Made by a program: the position numbers and the translations under genes. This document shows positions 15,468-24,247 of a DNA stretch of 38,464 nt, one piece after another (the stretch's first letter is position 1; the number at the start of each line of letters is the position of its first letter). The notes beneath the pieces were generated by a model. It did no database searches and was not told the origin of the DNA. It worked only from the letters and a program-made list of their open reading frames with translations. Source of the stretch: DASQFI01 sp050264575 (GTDB lineage Bacteria > Acidobacteriota > Vicinamibacteria > Vicinamibacterales > SCN-69-37); assembly GCA_050264575.1 (NCBI GenBank), contig JBLNGH010000536.1, positions 1 to 38,464 of the forward strand, in the 5' to 3' direction.

Positions 15468-16127
15468 ATGAAAATCTTCATCGATTCCGGCAGTGTTCGT
15501 GAGATCGAATCGCTCGTGCCGCTCGGCATCATCGACGGCATCACCACCAATCCGTCGCTGCTCGCGAAAGAAGGCGGCGATCCGCGCGCGATCATCAAGC
15601 AGATTTGCCGGATCGTCGGCGGTCCGGTGAGCGCTGAGGTCGTGGCGACGGACACCGCCGGCATGATCGCCGAAGGCCGCGAGCTGGCCGCGATCGACGA
15701 GCACGTCGTCGTGAAAATTCCGTTCACGCGCGACGGCATCCGCGCAATCAAGGCGCTCTCCGACGACGGGATTCGGGTGAACGTCACGCTGATCTTTTCC
15801 ACGCCGCAGGCGCTGTTTTCCGCCAAGGTCGGCGCCGCGTACGTCAGCCCCTTCGTCGGGCGGCTGGACGACATCTCGTCGGACGGCATGACCCTCATCC
15901 GTCAGATGGTCGAGGCGTTCGGGCACTACGATTTTCCGACTGAAATTCTGGTCGCGAGCGTCCGCCATCCGATGCACATCGTCGAGGCGGCGCGGCTGGG
16001 CGCGGACATCTGCACGTGCCCTCCCGCGGTCATTGAGGCGTGCTTCAAGCATCCGCTCACCGACATCGGGCTCGAGAAATTCCTGAAGGATTGGGAAAAG
16101 GCACAATCGGCGGTCGCCAAGCGCTGA
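15468..16127 (+). CDS. Small transaldolase (TalC/Fsa family), probably true transaldolase
   Basis: This 219-residue TIM-barrel enzyme transfers or cleaves dihydroxyacetone units through a Schiff-base Lys, here K83 in VVVKIPFT. ITTNPSLLAKEGG and YVSPFVGRLDD are family motifs. The subgroup splits into transaldolases and fructose-6-phosphate aldolases. E57 (VSAEVVATD) and Phe in SPFVGR are the transaldolase states, where E. coli FsaA has Gln and Tyr. I therefore favour transaldolase activity in the pentose phosphate pathway; this residue rule is from recall. The apparent Shine-Dalgarno GAGG is contributed by the upstream tandem repeat. Length is normal for the group (about 215-220). Confidence 0.92.
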   Translation: MKIFIDSGSVREIESLVPLGIIDGITTNPSLLAKEGGDPRAIIKQICRIVGGPVSAEVVATDTAGMIAEGRELAAIDEHVVVKIPFTRDGIRAIKALSDDGIRVNVTLIFSTPQALFSAKVGAAYVSPFVGRLDDISSDGMTLIRQMVEAFGHYDFPTEILVASVRHPMHIVEAARLGADICTCPPAVIEACFKHPLTDIGLEKFLKDWEKAQSAVAKR

Positions 16128-16143
16128 GCGCGATCGGATCCGC

Positions 16144-17691
16144 ATGTCGATGACCCCGCACGACCGGCTGGCCGATCTCGAGCGTCTTGCCGAGCTCGGC
16201 GGCGGCGAGGAACGTCTGCGCCGCCAGCGTGAAGCCGGCAAGCTCACGACGCGCGAGCGCATCGATCTCCTCTTCGATCCCGGCACGTTCGAGGAGGTGG
16301 ACAAGCTCGTTACGCACCGGTGCCGCGATTTCGGGCTCGGGGACGAAATCGTGCCGGGCGACGGCGTTGTCGCCGGCCACGGGCGCGTCGACGGCCGGCC
16401 CGTGTACGCGTTCGCGCAGGACTTCACGGTCTTCGGCGGCTCGTTGTCGGAAACGAACGCCGCCAAGATCGTGAAGATCATGGATCTGGCGGTCCGGATG
16501 GGCGCGCCGATCGTCGGTCTGAACGATTCCGGCGGCGCGCGCATCCAGGAAGGCGTCGCGTCGCTTGGCGGGTACGCGGACATCTTTCTGCGCAACACAT
16601 TGGCGTCCGGCGTCGTCCCGCAAATCTCCGCGATCATGGGCCCGTGCGCCGGCGGCGCAGTCTACTCGCCGGCGATCACCGACTTCAACATCATGGTCGA
16701 AGGCACGAGCTACATGTTCGTGACGGGACCGGACGTCATCAAGACCGTCACGCACGAAGAGGTCACCAAAGAGGAGCTCGGCGGCGCGATGACCCACAAC
16801 GTGAAGAGCGGCGTCGCGCACTTTGCCGTCGCCGACGATCGCGAGTGCGTCGCGCTCATCCGGGAACTGCTGGGCTATCTGCCGGCCAACAATCTCGACG
16901 ATCCGCCGCGGCGCAGCACGAGCGATCCGGCCGACCGCGGCGAGGCCGCCCTCGACTCGCTCGTGCCCGAGCAGCCCAATCAGCCGTACGACATGCACGA
17001 TCTCATCGGGTCGGTGGTCGACGACGGCGTGTTTCTGGAGGTGCACCGGCACTTCGCGCAGAACATCATCGTCGGGTTCGCGCGGCTGGCGGGGAAGCCG
17101 GTCGGCGTCGTCGCCAATCAGCCGGCGGTGCTGGCGGGGTGTCTCGACATCGACGCGTCGGTCAAGGGCGCGCGATTCGTGCGGTTCTGCGACGCTTTCA
17201 ACATTCCGCTCATCACGTTCGAGGACGTGCCGGGCTTTCTGCCCGGCGTGCGCCAGGAGCACGGAGGCATCATTCGCGCCGGCGCCAAGCTGCTCTACGC
17301 GTTCGCGGAGGCCACCGTCCCCAAGATCACCGTCATCACGCGGAAGGCGTACGGCGGCGCGTACTGCGTCATGGCCAGCAAGCACATCCGGACTGATTTC
17401 AATTACGCCTACCCCACGGCGGAGATTGCGGTCATGGGCCCCGAAGGCGCGGTCAACGTGCTCTATCGGCGTGAGCTTCAGGCCGCCGACGATCCCGCCG
17501 CGCTGCGCGCGAAGCTGGTCAAGGAGTTCCGCGAGAAGCTCGCGAATCCGTTCGTCGCCGCCGCGCGCGGATTCGTCGACGAGATCATCCAGCCGCGTCA
17601 GACGCGCGCCAAACTGATCTCGGCCCTCGCGGCCTGCGAGAACAAACGAGATCGGAATCCGCCGAAGAAGCACGGGAATATACCGCTGTGA
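16144..17691 (+). CDS. Acyl-CoA carboxylase carboxyltransferase (beta) subunit, propionyl-CoA type
   Basis: This 515-residue protein transfers carboxyl groups from carboxybiotin to acyl-CoA. It has the two crotonase-like halves of PccB/AccD5-type enzymes. GLNDSGGARIQEGV and IMGPCAGGAVYSPA form the N-terminal oxyanion hole. ITFEDVPGFLPGVRQEHGGI and KAYGGAYCVM form the C-terminal one. The residue after GGAY, which helps set acyl-chain preference, is Cys, as I recall for mycobacterial AccD5. That favours propionyl-CoA or a broad specificity over strict acetyl-CoA. The 17 C-terminal residues (KRDRNPPKKHGNIPL) end in the usual basic HGNIPL-type tail. It is followed by biotin carboxylase and BCCP genes in the same direction, giving a complete three-polypeptide carboxylase. 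Confidence 0.94.
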   Translation: MSMTPHDRLADLERLAELGGGEERLRRQREAGKLTTRERIDLLFDPGTFEEVDKLVTHRCRDFGLGDEIVPGDGVVAGHGRVDGRPVYAFAQDFTVFGGSLSETNAAKIVKIMDLAVRMGAPIVGLNDSGGARIQEGVASLGGYADIFLRNTLASGVVPQISAIMGPCAGGAVYSPAITDFNIMVEGTSYMFVTGPDVIKTVTHEEVTKEELGGAMTHNVKSGVAHFAVADDRECVALIRELLGYLPANNLDDPPRRSTSDPADRGEAALDSLVPEQPNQPYDMHDLIGSVVDDGVFLEVHRHFAQNIIVGFARLAGKPVGVVANQPAVLAGCLDIDASVKGARFVRFCDAFNIPLITFEDVPGFLPGVRQEHGGIIRAGAKLLYAFAEATVPKITVITRKAYGGAYCVMASKHIRTDFNYAYPTAEIAVMGPEGAVNVLYRRELQAADDPAALRAKLVKEFREKLANPFVAAARGFVDEIIQPRQTRAKLISALAACENKRDRNPPKKHGNIPL

Positions 17692-17697
17692 CGCTAT

Positions 17698-17794
17698 GGG
17701 GTCAGGTCTTGTATTGCAACATTTGCGGCCGATGCCAATGTTGTAAGACAGAATTGGAACGCAGGCAAAATGTCGCAATACAAGACCTGACCCC
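17698..17794. repeat. 97-bp inverted-repeat element, copy 2 (abuts accC start)
   Basis: Arms of 26 bases at 17698-17723 and 17769-17794 are inverted with a single mismatch. The right arm is identical to the right arm of the copy at 11489-11514. The centre is again 45 bases and is diverged but alignable (shared AGACAGAATT/ATGCAGAATT core). The last C of the element is followed directly by the ATG of the biotin carboxylase gene. No Shine-Dalgarno can exist outside the element, and none is visible inside the arm. It begins only six bases after the carboxyltransferase stop codon. Confidence 0.92.
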
Positions 17795-19309
17795 ATGAAA
17801 GTCCTCATCGCCAATCGCGGCGAAATCGCCGTGCGCATCATCCGCGCGTGCCGCGAGCTGGGGCTCGGCACGGTGGCGGTGTATTCCGACTGCGATCGCG
17901 CGGCGCTGCACGTGCGCCTCGCCGATGAGGCGCATCACATCGGGCCGAGTCCGGCAGCGGAGAGCTATCTGCGCATTGACAGGATCGTCGACGTCGCGAA
18001 GCGGACACGCGCCGAGCTCGTGCATCCGGGATATGGATTCCTGGCCGAGAACGAGGACTTCGCGCAGGCGTGCGCCGACGCGGGGTTGACGTTCGTCGGG
18101 CCGACGCCCGCCGCCATGGCGGTGATGGGCAGCAAGACCGCGGCCCGTGCCGCGGCCGTGCGCGCCGGCGTGCCGGTCGTTCCCGGAACCGAGACGCCGT
18201 TCGACCCCGACGTCCCCGATGCCGTGATTGCCGGCGAGGCGAAGCGAATCGGATTCCCGCTGCTGGTCAAGGCGGTGGCGGGCGGCGGCGGCAAAGGGAT
18301 GCGTACCGTGGCGTCGGAGAACGACCTCGGCTCCGCCATTCGCGCCGCGCGATCCGAAGCCCAGTCCGCCTTCGGCGACGCGGCGATCTACCTCGAGCGG
18401 AGGATCGTCGCGCCCCGGCACATCGAGATTCAACTGATGGCCGACGAGCACGGCACGGTCGTGCCGTTCGTCGAGCGCGAGTGCTCCATCCAGCGCCGGC
18501 ACCAGAAAGTCGTCGAGGAGTCGCCCTCGCTGGCGCTCGACGCGGCGACGCGCCGTGAGATGGCCGAGTGCGCGGCACGAATCGCCCGCGCCGTCGGCTA
18601 CACCAACGCCGGCACGATCGAGTTTCTGCTGGACGGCGGCGGCAAATTCTATTTCCTGGAAATGAACACGCGCCTGCAGGTCGAACATCCGGTCACCGAA
18701 ATGGTCACCGCGGTCGACTTGGTGCACTGGCAGTTGCGGATTGCGCAGGGCGAGCGTCTGACGGTCACCCCGGAACGGGCGCTCACCCCGCGAGCCCACG
18801 CGATCGAGTGCCGGATTTATGCCGAAGATCCTGACGCGGGCTTTCTCCCCTCGCCAGGGCTCGTGCGCGCGTTGTCGACGCCCGGCGGTCCGGGAATTCG
18901 CGACGACCGCGGCGTGGCGCCGGGATTCGAGATTCCAGTGTTCTATGACTCGATGATCGCGAAGCTGGTGGCCTGGGGTGACGCGCGGCCGGACGCGATC
19001 CTCCGGCTCGGCCGCGCGCTCGACGAATACCGCGTCGTCGGCGTCAAGACGACCGTCCCGTTTTTCCGGTGGTTGATCCGGCAGCCCGCGTTCCAGGAGG
19101 GACGGTTCGACACGACCTACCTCGACCGCGTTCTTGCCGAGCGGGCGGGAGTGCCGTTCGCTGAGCCGACGCCGGAAGACGAGATCGACGCCGCGATCGC
19201 CGCGGCGGTCGCAACGTGGCGCGGGAAGTCCGTCGTCGAAGCCGCCGCGGCATCGAATGACGCGTGGCGCCGGGTGGCACGAGCAGAGAATCTGCGCGCT
19301 TGGGATTGA
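17795..19309 (+). CDS. accC: Biotin carboxylase subunit of acyl-CoA carboxylase
   Basis: This 504-residue ATP-grasp enzyme carboxylates the biotin of BCCP using bicarbonate and ATP. MKVLIANRGEIAVRIIRAC and HPGYGFLAEN are the N-terminal domain motifs. The glycine-rich ATP loop is KAVAGGGGKGM (159-169). ERECSIQRRHQKVVEESP and EMNTRLQVEHPVTEMVT (288-304) carry the active-site Glu and Arg residues. It lacks a fused biotinyl domain; a separate BCCP follows. The C-terminal 60 residues beyond the biotin carboxylase C domain resemble the linker of PccA-like proteins. The symbol accC is used for the enzyme type; it could equally be called pccA-like. The ATG directly abuts the inverted-repeat element, which is unusual for a core metabolic gene. 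Confidence 0.95.
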   Translation: MKVLIANRGEIAVRIIRACRELGLGTVAVYSDCDRAALHVRLADEAHHIGPSPAAESYLRIDRIVDVAKRTRAELVHPGYGFLAENEDFAQACADAGLTFVGPTPAAMAVMGSKTAARAAAVRAGVPVVPGTETPFDPDVPDAVIAGEAKRIGFPLLVKAVAGGGGKGMRTVASENDLGSAIRAARSEAQSAFGDAAIYLERRIVAPRHIEIQLMADEHGTVVPFVERECSIQRRHQKVVEESPSLALDAATRREMAECAARIARAVGYTNAGTIEFLLDGGGKFYFLEMNTRLQVEHPVTEMVTAVDLVHWQLRIAQGERLTVTPERALTPRAHAIECRIYAEDPDAGFLPSPGLVRALSTPGGPGIRDDRGVAPGFEIPVFYDSMIAKLVAWGDARPDAILRLGRALDEYRVVGVKTTVPFFRWLIRQPAFQEGRFDTTYLDRVLAERAGVPFAEPTPEDEIDAAIAAAVATWRGKSVVEAAAASNDAWRRVARAENLRAWD

Positions 19310-19344
19310 CAGGGGCGGACGCCGGCTGAGCACGACAGGTGGAG

Positions 19345-19366
19345 CGCCGGACCTTCAGGTCCGGCG
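19345..19366. repeat. 10-bp-stem palindrome ahead of BCCP gene
   Basis: CGCCGGACCT (19345-19354) and AGGTCCGGCG (19357-19366) form a perfect inverted repeat with two bases between. In RNA this is a stable hairpin with a UUCA-like loop. It ends six bases before the BCCP ATG (19373) and occupies the position where a Shine-Dalgarno would be expected; none is visible. It may be a repeat of another REP-like family or a translational control hairpin. Confidence 0.75.
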
Positions 19367-19372
19367 ACAGAC

Positions 19373-19885
19373 ATGCTTTTCGAAATCGACATCAACGGAC
19401 GGGTCAGGACCGTCTCTCTGGAACCCCTCGACCCGAGGGATCCCTCCGGCGAGACGATCCGCGTCCTCGTCGACGGCGTCGCCCGCGAGGTGAGCGTCCG
19501 GCCCACCGAGATTGGCCTGTCGATGCGGTTTGCCGACGGCCGCTCCGTCGATGCCGCCGTCACTGAACGCGCGGCGGGCGACTGGTTCATCCAACTTCCC
19601 AAAGCGGATATCACCGCATCCGTGAACGGCCGAAAATTCGGCCGAGGACTCCGAGGCGCCTCGAGCCACGGCGATCAGCGAGTGACGGCGCCGATGCCCG
19701 GCCGAATCGTCCGCGTGCTCGTCAGAGCGGGCGATGCGGTCGCCGCGGGACAGCCCCTGGTCGTCGTCGAAGCGATGAAGATGGAGAACGAGCTGAAGTC
19801 TCTCAAGGCCGGCCGGGTGAAGGAAGTGTCCGTCGGCGAGGGCACGTCCATCGAGGCAGGCCGCCTGCTTGTCGTCGTCGAGTGA
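19373..19885 (+). CDS. Biotin carboxyl carrier protein of acyl-CoA carboxylase
   Basis: This 170-residue protein carries the biotin that shuttles CO2 between the two catalytic subunits. The C-terminal biotinyl domain (about 103-170) has the classic VVVEAMKMENE motif with biotinylated K136, preceded by the TAPMPGRIVRVLVRAGD strand. The N-terminal part (1-85: FEIDINGR, VLVDGVAREVSV) resembles the BT domain of PccA-type alpha chains. The usual alpha subunit thus appears split here into biotin carboxylase and carrier, encoded separately 63 bases apart. The start is the first ATG after a strong hairpin. No alternative start with a ribosome site is seen. Confidence 0.92.
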   Translation: MLFEIDINGRVRTVSLEPLDPRDPSGETIRVLVDGVAREVSVRPTEIGLSMRFADGRSVDAAVTERAAGDWFIQLPKADITASVNGRKFGRGLRGASSHGDQRVTAPMPGRIVRVLVRAGDAVAAGQPLVVVEAMKMENELKSLKAGRVKEVSVGEGTSIEAGRLLVVVE

Positions 19886-19942
19886 AGGTACAGCGGTTGC
19901 TTAAGATGCGGACGAGCGCCAGCCAGTGAGCCACGCGTGCAT

Positions 19943-20024
19943 CACGCGAGCGGAGCGGGGCGATGGGGCCCCGCGAGCGAGCGTGTAAGGGGTCCGGCGG
20001 GACGAAGTCCCCCGGCATGCCCTT
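19943..20024. repeat. Pair of imperfect GC-rich palindromes between BCCP and TamB genes
   Basis: The 156-base gap holds two inverted repeats. One runs 19943-19985 (CACGC...GCGTG outer bases, GCGGGGC/GCCCCGC inside). The other runs 19988-20024 (AAGGG, CCGG, GGGAC, centre GAA, then GTCCC, CCGG, CCCTT, with small bulges). The GAGG at 20033-20036, five bases from the TamB ATG, lies just downstream and is free for ribosome binding. One or both hairpins could end the carboxylase transcript, but there is no T-run. Confidence 0.6.
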
Positions 20025-20041
20025 GATAAGCTGAGGCCCTG

Positions 20042-23000
20042 ATGGACGCCTCTCCAACTCCGGCGCCCCCTCCGGAATCGGACGGTCAGGAAACCGACCG
20101 GCCATCCGGGCCGCCGCGACGTTGGCCGAAAGGCACCAAGCGCAGCTTCTTCGGGCGCTGGACGAGACGGCTGCTGGCCGTCGCGATCGCGATCTTCGCC
20201 ACCCTCATCGTCAGCTTCTTTTCCCTGGACCTCGGCCAAATCAACCTCGGAGGCGGGCGCTCGCTCAGAGCGCTGGCGGAGCGGGAGGCGTCGAGGTATC
20301 TCGAACGGCCGATGCACATCGGGCGGCTGAGTGCGAACATCACGCCCGGGTCCTACACGCTGTACGATGTCGTCATCGAAGGGCGCAAGCCGGGCGATCG
20401 GCCGTTCCTCAAGGCGAAGCGCATTCACGTTCAGCTGCAGTACCTGCCGCTCCTCCGCAGGCAAGTCATCCTCGAATCCACGTTGAGCGACTGGCAGATG
20501 GTGATGGAGACGTGGAGCGATGGGCACAACCTGCCGAAGCTGACGCCGAAGACGACGGGGACCGGGCCGCGACGGGTCACCACGACGGTCACCGTCTTCG
20601 CTCACGGCGGCGAGTTCACGTTCGACGATCACGTGACGCCGTGGAGCGTCGTGTGCCGCAAGCTCGACTTCAGTCTGGTGCGCGCCGAGAGCCTGAAAAC
20701 CTACGTCGGCATCGCGCAGTTCGACGAGGGCGTCGTGCAGATTCAGAAATTCCAGCCGATGCAGGCGAAGATGCGGACATGGTTCCGTCTCGACGGGCCG
20801 CGAGTGCAGATCACCCACGGCGATCTCACCACCGACGGCGCGCGGTCGCACATCAACGGGTACGTCGATTTCTCGAAGCAGGAGCATTTCTACAACGTCA
20901 GCTCGACGGTGAATTTTCCCCGGATGCGCGAGCTGTTCTTCACGAACGAGACCTGGAAACTCGAGGGCGAAGGACAGTTCACGGGCGCGTTTCACTTGTA
21001 CAAGGGCGGCCGCCGGCTGCTCGGGCAGTTCACGAGTGAGGACACGGCGGTCAACGGCATCCGGTTTCAGGATCTGCACGGATCGCTCATCTGGGACACG
21101 ACGCGCTTCGCCGTGACGCACGCCGATTCGCGGTTCTACGGCGGCGACATGAATTTCGTCTACTCGCTCGAACCGCTCGGGACGCCGCGCGGTGCGACCG
21201 CGACCTTCAGCGGCGACTACGAGGGCGTCGATGTCGGCGCGTTCACGCGCTACTTCAATTGGAACTATCTCGAGCCGCAAGGACGGATGAGCGGCACGTT
21301 CGCGATGGCCTGGCCGAACGGCCATTTCTCGACCGGCCTGCAAGGCGAGGGAGACACGACCATCACGCCGCCGGCAGGCGAGACGGTGGTGAGTCCGATG
21401 CTGCCGTCGTTGCCGCCAGAGCCCGAGGCCGCACCTGAGCCGGAAGCGGGCACCAGTCAAAAAAAGCCGAAGAGCGAGTTCGACAAGTACGTTCCCCTTG
21501 GCCGGATTCCGATCGGCGGCCGCATCGCCTATCGCTTCACGCCGGACGGTTTCACGTTCGACGACAGTTCCATCGCGACGCCGTCGACCTACGTGTCCTT
21601 CACCGGCGACTCCTCCCGCGCCAGTCCGAGGCTGCCGTTCCACGTGACGAGCCACGACTGGCAGGGCAGCAGCCGGCTTCTCGCGGCGATTCTCAGTCAG
21701 ATTACCGGGCGGACCGGCGCGGTCGAGGTCAACGGTCGCGGGACGTTCGACGGAGTGATGACCGGTTCGTGGTCCCAACCGCACATCGAAGGCAAGTTTG
21801 CCGGCGAGCGCATGCAGGTCTGGGACGTGAAATGGGGCCAGGCCGTCGGCGACCTCGTGATCGAAAACCGGTACGTCACGATCACCAACGGCGTCATCAG
21901 TCGCCCGGCGTCGGGCGCGACGATCCTGGCGGACGGCAAGTTCTCGCTCGGCTACCCCCGCGACGACGGCGGCGACGAGATCGACGCCCGCATCCGTCTG
22001 CAGAACTGGCCCTTGAGAGACATCAGGCATGCGTTCAACCAGGACGACTGGCCGGTGGAGGGCACCGTCGGGCTGGCGGACTTGCAGCTGAAGGGCCGGT
22101 ATGAGGGACCCTTCGGATCCGGAAAACTGCGAATCGATCAAGGCACCGCCTGGGGCGAGCACTTTGCCTCGGCCTCAGGCGAGCTCGTTTTCGAAGGGAC
22201 GGGTCTGCGCGTCCGGGCCATTGAGATGACCAAGGGCACCGGCGTGATCACAGGCCAGGCGCTCCTCGGCTGGGACGGGACGTATACCTTCGACGTCAAC
22301 GGCGACCGCATCAGCATCGACACGCTCGATCTCGTGAAGTTCCCGCTCGCGCCGCTGACCGGATCGCTTCGATTCTCAGCGAAGGGCAGCGGGACGTTCG
22401 ACTCGCCGTCCTACACGTTCGACGGGTTCATCGCGGACTTGTACGCCGGCGACGAGGGTATCGGACAGGTGCGGGGCCGGCTGGTCGTGCGCAACAAGCT
22501 GCTGACGATCGAGCAGCTCACGGTGCAGGATCCCCGGCTCTCGCTGAGCGGCGGCGGGACGATCACGCTCGACGAAACGTCGACGGCCAACCTGCGATTC
22601 AGCTTTCTCAACAGCTCGCTGGACCCGTATCTCAAGTTCTACGCGCCGAAGATGTCGCCGTACACGCGAATCGTCGCGGGCGGAAACGTCACCATCACCG
22701 GACCGCTCACCGATCGTCAGCAGCTCAAGATTGAAGCGGTCGTCGACGAGACGACCATTACATTGCTCGATTACAACCTGCACAACGAGGGCGAGGTGAA
22801 GCTCTCCTTCGCGGGCAACGCGTTCAAGATCGGTCAGATGCACCTGACCGGGCAGGACACCAAGCTCGAGATTGCCGGCGGCATCGATGCCGGCGAATCG
22901 CGCATCAGCCTGGTCGTGACTGGCGGCGCGAACCTCGGGATTCTGCAGCTCTTCTCGCGCGAGCTGGCCGCGTCCGGCGCGGCCACCGTCGCCGCGCGGC

Positions 23001-24247
23001 TCGAGGGGCCGCTCGACGCGATGGCCCTCACCGGCGAGGCGAAGATCGACAACGGCCGTCTGAAACTCCACGCGCTGCCGCAGAGCCTGACCGAGATCAA
23101 CGGGCCCATCACCATGGACGGCACGAGCATCAGGGTCGACGGTCTGCGCGCGAAGCTCGGCGAGGGGGACGTCGTCTTCGGGGGAAGCATCAGCTTGCGC
23201 GGCTATGTGCCGGAACAATTCCAGCTCACGGCCACGGGAACGACGATGCACCTGCGATACCCGCCGGGCCTGCAGTCGACGGTGAACATGAACCTGCAGC
23301 TCGTCGGGCCCGTGGATGCGCCGCGGCTCACTGGCGACGTCGAGGTGCTGCAGGCGGCGTTCCGGGGACAGCTCGAGCAGGCAGAGCTGGTGACGCTGGC
23401 GACAGGCGGGCTGGGCACGACACCGGGAACCATCTCCACGCCGGCCATCGCGCCGGAGTCCGGCGTGCCAATCTCGCTCGATATCCGCATCAACACGCCG
23501 GCGCCTGTCACCTTCATCGACCGTTCGGACGCGACGATCGAGGGCCGCGCCAATCTCCGGATTTCCGGGACCTTCGACAAGCCCGTGATGCTGGGGGACG
23601 TCAGCATCGAGCACGGTCAGATCACGTTCGGCGGCAATCGCTACACGGTCCGCCACGGCACGATCGAGTTCCTGAATCGTCAGCGCATCGATCCGGTCTT
23701 CGACGTCGAGCTCGAAACGCGGCCTCGATCGGGCAGTCAGGTGTTCACGGTGACGCTCCGGATCAACGGGACGTTCAGCAAGTTCGCGATTAGCGCCGAG
23801 TCGGATCCGTACCTGTCGCAGCCCGAGGTTCTGTCGCTGCTCCTCGGCGCGCCGGCGGACGTCACCAACGTGGAGAGCCAGCTGCGATCGCCGCAGGCGG
23901 CCCAGGAGCGGCTGGTGCAGCTGGCGGCGGCGCAGATCATCACGAGCCCCATCACTTCTCGCGTCGGCAGCGTGTTCGAGCGCGGCATCCCGGTCATCGA
24001 CACGTTTCAGTTCGCGCCGATCCTCGACACGCAGTTCGGCCAGCGGCTCAACCCGAGCGCGCGCGTGACGCTCGGGTCGCGCATCTCGAGCCGCGTGTTC
24101 CTGACGTACTCGCGCACGGTCGGCGCCGATCAGTCGGAGCTCATCCTCATCGAGTACGAGCAGAGCGATCGCATCTCGTGGGTCCTGTCGCGGAACAACG
24201 AAGATCGCACGTTCGCGCTGGACTTCCGCGTCCGCTACGTTTTCTGA
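20042..24247 (+). CDS. tamB: TamB-like translocation and assembly module protein
   Basis: This 1401-residue protein has an N-terminal membrane anchor (about 43-62: RLLAVAIAIFATLIVSFFSL). A very long beta-rich AsmA/TamB-like body follows, ending in the DUF490/TamB C-terminal domain. Supporting C-terminal features are ITFGGNRYTVRHGTIEFLNR, the LSQPEVLSLLLG motif and the terminal FALDFRVRYVF. TamB proteins span the periplasm as a hydrophobic groove, supporting outer-membrane protein assembly with TamA and anterograde phospholipid transport. The next gene, overlapping by one base, encodes an Omp85 protein, exactly the TamA/TamB partnership. Residues about 455-475 are a Pro/Glu-rich low-complexity insert. 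Length is within the broad family range (about 1200-1500). Confidence 0.93.
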   Translation: MDASPTPAPPPESDGQETDRPSGPPRRWPKGTKRSFFGRWTRRLLAVAIAIFATLIVSFFSLDLGQINLGGGRSLRALAEREASRYLERPMHIGRLSANITPGSYTLYDVVIEGRKPGDRPFLKAKRIHVQLQYLPLLRRQVILESTLSDWQMVMETWSDGHNLPKLTPKTTGTGPRRVTTTVTVFAHGGEFTFDDHVTPWSVVCRKLDFSLVRAESLKTYVGIAQFDEGVVQIQKFQPMQAKMRTWFRLDGPRVQITHGDLTTDGARSHINGYVDFSKQEHFYNVSSTVNFPRMRELFFTNETWKLEGEGQFTGAFHLYKGGRRLLGQFTSEDTAVNGIRFQDLHGSLIWDTTRFAVTHADSRFYGGDMNFVYSLEPLGTPRGATATFSGDYEGVDVGAFTRYFNWNYLEPQGRMSGTFAMAWPNGHFSTGLQGEGDTTITPPAGETVVSPMLPSLPPEPEAAPEPEAGTSQKKPKSEFDKYVPLGRIPIGGRIAYRFTPDGFTFDDSSIATPSTYVSFTGDSSRASPRLPFHVTSHDWQGSSRLLAAILSQITGRTGAVEVNGRGTFDGVMTGSWSQPHIEGKFAGERMQVWDVKWGQAVGDLVIENRYVTITNGVISRPASGATILADGKFSLGYPRDDGGDEIDARIRLQNWPLRDIRHAFNQDDWPVEGTVGLADLQLKGRYEGPFGSGKLRIDQGTAWGEHFASASGELVFEGTGLRVRAIEMTKGTGVITGQALLGWDGTYTFDVNGDRISIDTLDLVKFPLAPLTGSLRFSAKGSGTFDSPSYTFDGFIADLYAGDEGIGQVRGRLVVRNKLLTIEQLTVQDPRLSLSGGGTITLDETSTANLRFSFLNSSLDPYLKFYAPKMSPYTRIVAGGNVTITGPLTDRQQLKIEAVVDETTITLLDYNLHNEGEVKLSFAGNAFKIGQMHLTGQDTKLEIAGGIDAGESRISLVVTGGANLGILQLFSRELAASGAATVAARLEGPLDAMALTGEAKIDNGRLKLHALPQSLTEINGPITMDGTSIRVDGLRAKLGEGDVVFGGSISLRGYVPEQFQLTATGTTMHLRYPPGLQSTVNMNLQLVGPVDAPRLTGDVEVLQAAFRGQLEQAELVTLATGGLGTTPGTISTPAIAPESGVPISLDIRINTPAPVTFIDRSDATIEGRANLRISGTFDKPVMLGDVSIEHGQITFGGNRYTVRHGTIEFLNRQRIDPVFDVELETRPRSGSQVFTVTLRINGTFSKFAISAESDPYLSQPEVLSLLLGAPADVTNVESQLRSPQAAQERLVQLAAAQIITSPITSRVGSVFERGIPVIDTFQFAPILDTQFGQRLNPSARVTLGSRISSRVFLTYSRTVGADQSELILIEYEQSDRISWVLSRNNEDRTFALDFRVRYVF

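Noticed and set aside
11418..17794. Insertion sequence or transposon bounded by the two 97-bp elements
   Set aside because: The 6-kb interval holds housekeeping genes (hslUV, transaldolase, carboxyltransferase) and no transposase; each element is an independent inverted repeat.
16057..17871. 604-codon minus-strand open frame opposite the carboxyltransferase gene
   Set aside because: It is a shadow of a well-conserved gene and also runs through a repeat element.
19901..22162. 753-codon minus-strand open frame opposite tamB
   Set aside because: Composition is Arg/Ala/Asp-rich without motifs, and it is antisense to a clear TamB protein.
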